DNA from: Magnetococcales bacterium
Lineage (GTDB): Bacteria; Pseudomonadota; Magnetococcia; Magnetococcales; Magnetaquicoccaceae
Assembly: GCA_015231295.1 (NCBI GenBank)
Contig: JADGBU010000008.1
Coordinates: 1-38,440, forward strand
Length of the DNA stretch: 38,440 nucleotides
Reading direction: 5' to 3'
Translations under genes and position numbers: made by a program
Notes under the pieces: model-generated
The model's input: only the letters and a program-made list of their open reading frames with translations
The model's database searches: none
What the model was told of the DNA's origin: nothing
Part shown: positions 33,087-38,440 of the stretch, piece by piece
How positions within the stretch are numbered: position 1 is the first letter of the stretch
Layout: each line of letters starts with the position of its first letter

Positions 33087-35264
33087 TCACGTCCACCCCA
33101 GGCCGCTGCGGACCTGAGCGGCGAGTGCCGCAGGCAGAATCTTCAACTTCTCCTCCACCGCCCCCTTGGTCTGCGCGGCAGTCTGGCCAGGGGCATAGGC
33201 AAATCCTCGGTCCACCCCACCACCTCCCACGGGAGCCGTCCCCACCTTCAACCCCTCTCTGCGCAAATCCCGTGGAGCCAGGGTGAACACGGTGCAGTGG
33301 CAATTGAACCCGTTGGGCGGGTAGTGGGTGGACCACCAGGGATCCTGCGCGGGCAGCACCAGGCCGTTCCAGGATTTGTGCTCCTTGCGCTCGGACGGAG
33401 AGGAGTAGTGCTTGTATTGCCAATAAGGGCGGGATTTCAAGATGTCCGGGTCGGTCATCTGCGCGTAACGTCCGGCCTGATAGGCGTGCTGCATATTGGT
33501 ATTGAAGATCAGCGCGCTCCTCCACGCGCGTTTGCCGAAATAATCCCACCCGTGCTCCGCAACCGCCTCGTCGAACCGTTTGCGGAATTCCGACAATGTG
33601 GTGCCCTCGGAGATCGCCTGATCCATGGCGGATTGCAGGTCGTTCAGCAGATCGGCATTGGTGGCCCCGGCGGACATGAATCCCACATCGTGCTGCCCGT
33701 TGACCAAATCGTCCCATCGTTCGGTCGGAACCGGCACTTTGCCCCGGAAATAATCGATCGCCTCTTTGAACGGCAACCCTCCGTACTGGACCTCCGCATG
33801 ATCCGCCCGAATCTCTCCCGCCTCCTGCAACACCGCATGACGCCCGGCCATGTGGGTCGCCAAGGTAGCCCCGGTCAGCAGATCCGCCAGCGGTGCGGCG
33901 TCCATCTCCGGGTACAGGCCAAACAGCCGCTCCCGAGCCTCCCCCCAATCCCCAACCTCGTCCAGCATGCTCCGCACCGGTTTTAGCAATTGCTTCAGCA
34001 CCGGGCCGAACCGCTCCAGAGCCTGCCGGGCAAACCGGGCGGACGGGCTGTCCGGCAACTCGGCCTGTTCGGCAAAGGCCGCCGTCGCGGGAGCCTGGAC
34101 CGCAGATTGGACCGCAGACTGGGGGGCAGACTCCCAGTCGCCGCCGTAGGTCTGGAGAATGTATTTCAGGGTGGGCCTGAAGCCCAAGGCGAGAATATTT
34201 TTGTCGCGTGCGCTGCGCTTCAACAAATCCTCGGAATCGGTCGCGACGCGCACCGCCCGAGGTAGCGCGGCCTTGGGAAAATTCCATTCGGTCAGCCACG
34301 CGACCACGCTCCGATTGAACGAGGCGTTGACCAGATCGGAATCGGCCCGCACCACCTCATCGCGCACCCCTTTTTGGACATCGGCCTTGTACTGACCGCC
34401 CGCAGCTTCGGTGGTGAGGGACTGGGATAGCACCACTTTGGCGATGGCCCCGTCCATCGCTTTGAGCAGATCCGGATAGCCTGGCGTGCCACTGCGCGCC
34501 GCCTCGATCAGCTCGATCGTCATATCGTCCGGGATCGCGATCGCCCCCTCGGTCTGGATCGCCTCCAGCGCCTTGAGCAGCTTCTGTTTCTCTTCCTCGC
34601 TCGCCATTTTCGGAAACGTGCCGCGCGCGGTGGGCATGCCGAATTTCTCAAGAAAGATCAGCCAAGTCCGAATCCCGCCCCTCTTGAAATAGACCGGCCA
34701 GTAAAGCCAGTGGCCCAACCCCAGGCCGTAGGGCTCGTCGTCGTGGTGGGTGCCGGTCGAAAAATGCCAGAATTTGCGCTCCGGCAGCTCCTCGCCCAAC
34801 GGTTTGGTCATGGTCAACAACCGTAACCGGCCATCCCCGTCAAAGGCGAACCGTCGCTGCTGGCGCACTTTCAAAGCGTCCAGGACGATCCGGGATCCCT
34901 CCCGCGCCCACAGACACTCTGCGACCGAAAACCCGAAAAACACCCCGTAGAGCATCTTGTCCGTCACCGCGTCCCAACCGACTTGATGGAGCGTTTCGCG
35001 CAAGAAATCCGCAGCCATGCGCGAGTGCCGATCCTCGGCCCCGGCCACCACATCCCACGCCATGGAGGTCACAGCCAGCCGCCTTTGCTGAAAAGTGGCA
35101 GCAGCCTGATCGTCGCGCAGAATCTCCTCGTAAATCCGCAGGTCCGCTCTCTCGTTGCGCAGTACCGTGTCGGTGGGCAGCCGGAGCTGGTTCGGGTCAA
35201 GATAGCCCAGCGTGATGTCCCGGTTGCCCCGCGAGGGGGAGATCTCATCGAACGCAATCCCCAT
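33087..35264 (-). CDS. Fused portal (DUF935) and Mu F minor head protein
   Basis: A 725-residue protein. About residues 1-400 match the Mu gp29 portal family (SPSRGNRDITLGYLDPNQLR; WLIFLEKFGMPTARGTFPKM; ADSDLVNASFNRSVVAWLTE), which forms the ring through which DNA enters the head. About residues 560-665 match Mu gp30/F (RSALIFNTNMQHAYQAGRYA, then PNGFNCHC), an internal minor head protein. In Mu the two are separate genes; here they form one open frame, joined by an Ala/Gln-rich linker with repeated QSAV. I chose the ATG at 35,264, overlapping the terminase stop (TGATG); the longer 5' reading is shadow. The fusion may save an assembly step. Confidence 0.88.
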   Translation of the reverse strand: MGIAFDEISPSRGNRDITLGYLDPNQLRLPTDTVLRNERADLRIYEEILRDDQAAATFQQRRLAVTSMAWDVVAGAEDRHSRMAADFLRETLHQVGWDAVTDKMLYGVFFGFSVAECLWAREGSRIVLDALKVRQQRRFAFDGDGRLRLLTMTKPLGEELPERKFWHFSTGTHHDDEPYGLGLGHWLYWPVYFKRGGIRTWLIFLEKFGMPTARGTFPKMASEEEKQKLLKALEAIQTEGAIAIPDDMTIELIEAARSGTPGYPDLLKAMDGAIAKVVLSQSLTTEAAGGQYKADVQKGVRDEVVRADSDLVNASFNRSVVAWLTEWNFPKAALPRAVRVATDSEDLLKRSARDKNILALGFRPTLKYILQTYGGDWESAPQSAVQSAVQAPATAAFAEQAELPDSPSARFARQALERFGPVLKQLLKPVRSMLDEVGDWGEARERLFGLYPEMDAAPLADLLTGATLATHMAGRHAVLQEAGEIRADHAEVQYGGLPFKEAIDYFRGKVPVPTERWDDLVNGQHDVGFMSAGATNADLLNDLQSAMDQAISEGTTLSEFRKRFDEAVAEHGWDYFGKRAWRSALIFNTNMQHAYQAGRYAQMTDPDILKSRPYWQYKHYSSPSERKEHKSWNGLVLPAQDPWWSTHYPPNGFNCHCTVFTLAPRDLRREGLKVGTAPVGGGGVDRGFAYAPGQTAAQTKGAVEEKLKILPAALAAQVRSGLGWT

Positions 35265-36949
35265 CAGAACCCCCGCATGCCGCCGATCGTCCCCAGGCCA
35301 CCCCAGGCCCCACCGCCGCCCCGACCGGACATGAATCCGCCCGTGGCCATGCTGTCGCGCTGGCGACCGGTGGAGAGGAAATCGTAGTTGACCTGCCCGG
35401 AAACCGCCAAAGCCCACAGCATGTGCAAGGCGTCCGGTCCGTCGTCGTGACAATCCGGCTCACCCCAGTGACGCAACTGATCCAGCAGGGTGGTCTGATC
35501 CTGCCGAAACAAAATCAATCCGTTGGCGATGTGGGGTTGCAACGAGCCGATGCGCAAAACCTTCTCAGCCGTGGGCTTGACCCCGCGCGCCGGAACCGGC
35601 ACCCCGGCCAGGGCCGATTGACGTACCAGCTCATCCTTGAAAAACTCCTGAAACTGCACGGTCTCAACTGCCCAAATCTGGCACCGGTAGATTTTCTGCA
35701 ACGCCACCACGCGCGCAATGATCCGGTCCGGAGTGCGACGCAGAATATCGGCCTCGATCACATGCAGTCTGCCTGTGGCCCGGTCCAGTCCCCCGACCAG
35801 AATCGCCGACGGATCCCCACGCCTCCCGGCCTTGCCCATGGAGGGGTCCACGGCACCAAAATAGAGCAGATCGGGCATGTCATCTCTCCAGAAATGAAGA
35901 ACCGCAAACGCGGCGTTTTCGCTCAACGGGGTGTTCTGCAACTCGGAATCAAAGGCGTCCTTGCCATCGCGGGCGCGGATCCGCATCAGCGACACCAGAG
36001 GCCGCATCTTTGGCCAGGAGACCACAGCCCCGGCAACCATGTCGCCACGATTGGCAACATAAAAATCGTCGGCGGCCTGCTCCCCCTCGGTGCGCAGCAC
36101 CCCCTCCCACCGCTCCCACAAATCCATGCGATCCGGCCAGCGAATGATGGCCGAAAACCTCTGTGCCTCCCACATCGGATCCCGCAACAACCGGGAAAGC
36201 AGCGAATCGTGATGCAGCACCGTGCCCACCACCACGACCTGCATCGAGTCGTCCGGAGGGCCGAGCTTCAAGACCGCGCTCTTGAACCACCGCTCCAGCT
36301 TGTCCCGCTGGGTGCCGGAGCGAACATTCTCGTCATTCTCCAAATCGTCGCAAATCGCCAGATCGGGCCGGTGCGGGCCGTGGGAAAGACCACGCATCCG
36401 CTTGCCCGAGCCGAACGCCTGAACCTTGGTGCCGCCCCGCGTCACGATGACGCCCTCCTGCCACAACCTCCCCGGACCAGAGGCCTGGGGAAAGTCCATG
36501 GAGAGCCGTGGGTTTGAGTCCAGTTCCGCCTTGATCGATTCCAGCATCGTGGTGGCCTGGTCGTAGGCATCCATGATGAGGACGATGTAGTGACTGCGCC
36601 CGGTGACGATCCGCCACAAGACAAAAATGCGCGACACGATGGTGGATTTGGCCTCGCCGCGCGGAGCGGCAATGGCAAGGTGCGCACCAGACCGCCCTTT
36701 GGCCGCTCCCATTCCGGGCAGACGATCAAAGAGATACCGGTGCAAAACGCTAGGGTCGGACTGGACAAAGTGAGGAAAATAGCTTCTGGCGAAAAAGCCG
36801 AAATCCGTCATGGCGCGCTTGCACCGCTTGGCCGAAGCGGCGGGATCCGGGTCGAACCCGGAAACCTCGGCCTCGATGCGCTTCCGGAACGCCTCGCCAA
36901 CATCCGCGAGCCGCGCCACGAACTCCCGTTTGGTGATCCGGTCAGCCAT
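35264..36949 (-). CDS. Large terminase subunit
   Basis: A 561-residue packaging motor. It has an ATPase domain with Walker A-like APRGEAKST and Walker B LAICDD, followed by an RNase H-type nuclease domain (GAVDPSMGKAG, VIEADILRR, DDGPDALHML). Mu gp28 has this role: it cuts host-flanked phage DNA at the head and pumps it into the portal. The ATG at 36,949 overlaps the small-terminase gene's end by 8 bp; the longer start at 36,973 is less likely. The C-terminal tail is Gly/Met-rich. All motifs look intact. Confidence 0.92.
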   Translation of the reverse strand: MADRITKREFVARLADVGEAFRKRIEAEVSGFDPDPAASAKRCKRAMTDFGFFARSYFPHFVQSDPSVLHRYLFDRLPGMGAAKGRSGAHLAIAAPRGEAKSTIVSRIFVLWRIVTGRSHYIVLIMDAYDQATTMLESIKAELDSNPRLSMDFPQASGPGRLWQEGVIVTRGGTKVQAFGSGKRMRGLSHGPHRPDLAICDDLENDENVRSGTQRDKLERWFKSAVLKLGPPDDSMQVVVVGTVLHHDSLLSRLLRDPMWEAQRFSAIIRWPDRMDLWERWEGVLRTEGEQAADDFYVANRGDMVAGAVVSWPKMRPLVSLMRIRARDGKDAFDSELQNTPLSENAAFAVLHFWRDDMPDLLYFGAVDPSMGKAGRRGDPSAILVGGLDRATGRLHVIEADILRRTPDRIIARVVALQKIYRCQIWAVETVQFQEFFKDELVRQSALAGVPVPARGVKPTAEKVLRIGSLQPHIANGLILFRQDQTTLLDQLRHWGEPDCHDDGPDALHMLWALAVSGQVNYDFLSTGRQRDSMATGGFMSGRGGGGAWGGLGTIGGMRGF

Positions 36950-37436
36950 ATTTTTTCGCCAGTTCGGCCCCAAAAGGTTGCAGGATTTCCAGAATGGCCG
37001 CAGCCCCCTTGGGATGGTGCGTGCGCGCGAAATCGGCCAACGCGGTCAACACCTCCAGGGCAATGCCCAACTCGGAGAGCTTCGGGGCCGCCCGGCTCAA
37101 CGCCGACATGGTTTTGGCAAGCGAATCGGTCAGACTGGCCAGCAACGCCGCCTGCTCATCCGGAGGCTTGTCCGACCCCCGGACGTTGCGAATGGCCTCC
37201 TGATGCAGCTCCAGAAAATCACCCAGAATCTGCCGCACACGCTCTTCCCGGCCCTGGTCCGTCATCCCGCGCGCGGCGCGCAATTTGTCCCAATCCTCCG
37301 GACTCCCCGCCGCCCGCTGTTTCCAACCGCGCGCGGTCGCCTCGGATACCCCGGCCCGCCCGGCTGCCAAAGCCAACGGCGCACCGGAAATATAAGCGTC
37401 GCGCACAGCCAGGCGTGTTGCAGGGGAGTGCGCCAT
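36942..37436 (-). CDS. DUF1804 small terminase-like protein
   Basis: A 164-residue protein with an N-terminal helix-turn-helix (DAYISGAPLALAAGRAGVSE ATARGWK) and helical C-terminus (TDSLAKTMSALSRAAPKLSE), typical of DUF1804 in Mu-like phages. It probably recognises phage DNA ends for the large terminase that follows. CAGGG lies 7 bp before the ATG at 37,436; an upstream in-frame start is less likely. Confidence 0.85.
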   Translation of the reverse strand: MAHSPATRLAVRDAYISGAPLALAAGRAGVSEATARGWKQRAAGSPEDWDKLRAARGMTDQGREERVRQILGDFLELHQEAIRNVRGSDKPPDEQAALLASLTDSLAKTMSALSRAAPKLSELGIALEVLTALADFARTHHPKGAAAILEILQPFGAELAKKYG

Positions 37437-37437
37437 G

Positions 37438-37692
37438 TCACGACCCTGCAAACCGCGACTTGATCAACTCCACCCCCACGGCCACACACGCCGCCACCAC
37501 GCCGCCACCCACCACGGAATGGGTCTTGACCGACCCCTCCAATCCGTCCACCCGCTCGTCGAGCTTCATCAACTGATTGGTGTGGACCTTCTGGGTGTCG
37601 CGAATCTGCTCGACACTGCCCTGGATCCGACCCAGACCCAGCAGCACTTCGTGCAACAGCGCGCCGTGCGGATCCCCCTCGGCACCACTCAT
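37438..37692 (-). CDS. Membrane-anchored coiled-coil phage protein
   Basis: An 84-residue protein. It has a heptad-like helix (VEQIRDTQKVHTNQLMKLDE RVDGLEGSV) followed by one hydrophobic segment (VVGGGVVAACVAVGVELI). This is the shape of DUF2730/XhlA-like proteins found by Mu-like lysis genes, some suggested to act in cell lysis. The ATG overlaps the holin-like gene's stop (ATGA). The longer upstream reading is shadow. Confidence 0.68.
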   Translation of the reverse strand: MSGAEGDPHGALLHEVLLGLGRIQGSVEQIRDTQKVHTNQLMKLDERVDGLEGSVKTHSVVGGGVVAACVAVGVELIKSRFAGS

Positions 37693-37865
37693 TTCGCACC
37701 ATCCCCGGTCAACATGCCGATCAGACCGGAAAGGCCCGTGCCAGCGGCCACGATATACTCCATCGTCTCCGGAGAAACAGAGACGCCAGCGGCGGTCAGC
37801 AACATCACGACCCCGCGCCAGGTGGAGGGCTCCTTGGCCCGCTGAACCAGATATTGAGTGTTCAT
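37689..37865 (-). CDS. Small holin-like membrane protein
   Basis: A 58-residue protein: a short polar start (MNTQYLVQRAKEPSTWRG), a hydrophobic segment (VVMLLTAAGVSVS), and a second (YIVAAGTGLSGLIGML). The sequence PSTWRGVVMLLTAAGVSVSP is close to the pattern of small phage holins. It sits between the endolysin and the coiled-coil membrane protein, overlapping both by ATGA. Such proteins make pores that let the endolysin reach the cell wall. Confidence 0.7.
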   Translation of the reverse strand: MNTQYLVQRAKEPSTWRGVVMLLTAAGVSVSPETMEYIVAAGTGLSGLIGMLTGDGAK

Positions 37866-38332
37866 GCCCGCCCTCCCACCAGCCGACCCCAGTTGTGAAC
37901 GAACTCCGACACCGTACCCGCCCCCTGCGGGGTGTTGTAGTGCCGCTTCCAGTAGGCGGCCAACCCCGAAACGTCCCCCGCCTCCGGCAGGGGCGCGCTG
38001 ACACGCCGATAGTGCAGCCGACACATCACCGCCGCCAGCAGCAGATCGGTGATCATCTCCTCGGCCTTGGGCTGCACGGGCCACCGGCGCGCCAGACGTT
38101 GCGTGATCTCGGGATGGTATTTCAGGAAATTGTTCCAGATGTCGTGGTAGGTGGCGGGCTCCATCTGAAACACCCCCAAGGCCGGACCACCCCCCACTTG
38201 ACGCAGGTAGTGACCCAGCCCGGACTCCTGGGCCGCCGTGCCCAGCATCAACGCGCGGGCGGCGGGAGAGTCCAGGCCCAGCAGTTCAAGGGCGGGGGCG
38301 ATGACGTATTGCTCGAATTGTTTGGGATCCAT
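37862..38332 (-). CDS. Phage endolysin (lysozyme/transglycosylase-like)
   Basis: A 156-residue protein with a lysozyme-fold signature: LMLGTAAQESGLGHYLRQVG, then GPALGVFQMEPATYHDIWNN. The E in AAQESG is the likely catalytic acid. It would cut peptidoglycan at the end of the lytic cycle. There is no signal peptide, so it would depend on the holin-like protein encoded next. A strong GAGGAGA ribosome site lies 6-7 bp before the ATG at 38,332. It is the most upstream late gene in the window. Confidence 0.85.
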   Translation of the reverse strand: MDPKQFEQYVIAPALELLGLDSPAARALMLGTAAQESGLGHYLRQVGGGPALGVFQMEPATYHDIWNNFLKYHPEITQRLARRWPVQPKAEEMITDLLLAAVMCRLHYRRVSAPLPEAGDVSGLAAYWKRHYNTPQGAGTVSEFVHNWGRLVGGRA

Positions 38333-38396
38333 GACCGATCTCCTCTTGAGTGAGTGATGGGGGTCATGGATATCACGAGATCAGGGGAGATTTGAG

Positions 38397-38413
38397 CAGG
38401 AAGGGCTTCACGA
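38397..38413. repeat. Second copy of the prophage spacer motif
   Basis: CAGGAAGGGCTTCACGA matches the copy at 32,569-32,585 at 15 of 17 positions. It lies in the spacer upstream of the endolysin gene, close to the window edge, so more copies may exist beyond. Confidence 0.5.
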
Positions 38414-38440
38414 TGTTCAAGAGCGGGAGGGGCGCGCGGC

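Larger units (their letters stand above)
18000..38440 (-). mobile_element. Mu-like transposable prophage, late region (incomplete)
   Basis: A continuous minus-strand run of lysis, packaging, head, tail and fibre genes in the order of Mu-like phages: DUF1804 and large terminase, DUF935 portal with Mu F domain, Mu G, Mu I, capsid, DUF1320 and gp37 types, tail tube, chaperone, tape measure. No sheath gene is seen, so the tail is probably long and non-contractile, as in B3/D3112-type phages. The left boundary is approximate. Transposase and repressor genes would lie beyond the right edge. Late genes look intact, so the element may be functional. Confidence 0.85.

Noticed and set aside
35423-36517. 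364-codon plus-strand open frame opposite the large terminase
   Set aside because: Terminase motifs are on the minus strand and in the prophage's gene direction; the antisense product is low-complexity and His/Gln/Arg-rich.
1-38440. tRNA or rRNA genes
   Set aside because: No cloverleaf with a TTCGA-type arm or rRNA-like stretch was recognised by eye on either strand.

Overview
The window joins two units: a chromosomal phage-defence island (about 1-17,323) and the late half of a Mu-like transposable prophage (about 18,000 to the right edge, where it runs off the window). The DNA is GC-rich, genes are packed and usually overlap by a few bases, and most starts have Shine-Dalgarno sequences. The host is probably a Pseudomonadota member. 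A GapR/DUF2312-type gene in the prophage hints at an alphaproteobacterial or magnetococcal host, but nothing here fixes the species.

Defence island. A small XRE-type regulator (74-469, minus) diverges from seven plus-strand genes (698-17,323). These encode an N-6 adenine DNA methylase, an AAA ATPase, a small protein with a DUF4276/TOPRIM-like look, a HsdS-like specificity subunit, a 1379-residue NERD/double-kinase/P-loop protein, a Cys-containing protein of unknown function, and a 1831-residue HerA/DptH-like ATPase with a buried PD-(D/E)XK-type motif. Every junction among the seven overlaps. Gene content and order match, from memory, the eight-gene methylation-associated defence system MADS (mad1-mad8). 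The methylase and specificity protein would mark self DNA. The kinase, ATPases and candidate nuclease would sense and attack unmodified phage DNA. No HsdR-type motor nuclease is present.

Junction. 17,324-18,258 has no convincing gene. It holds two strong hairpin terminators, a cluster of TTTTGGACCG repeats that may be an insertion-sequence remnant, and a pair of 12-bp repeats 22 bp apart that may belong to the prophage end.

Prophage. All genes are on the minus strand, so they read from the right edge towards the left: endolysin, holin-like protein, membrane-anchored coiled-coil protein, DUF1804-type small terminase, large terminase, a fused portal (DUF935) and Mu F minor head protein, Mu G-like morphogenesis protein, Mu I-like protease/scaffold, a decoration protein, major capsid, DUF1320 and gp37-type connectors, tail tube, a tail chaperone with a textbook -1 frameshift site, tape measure, hub and fibre proteins, a Lar-like anti-restriction protein and a GapR-like protein. 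No tail sheath gene is seen, so the virion probably combines a Mu-type head with a long non-contractile tail, as in B3/D3112-type phages. The transposase, repressor and other early genes lie outside the window.
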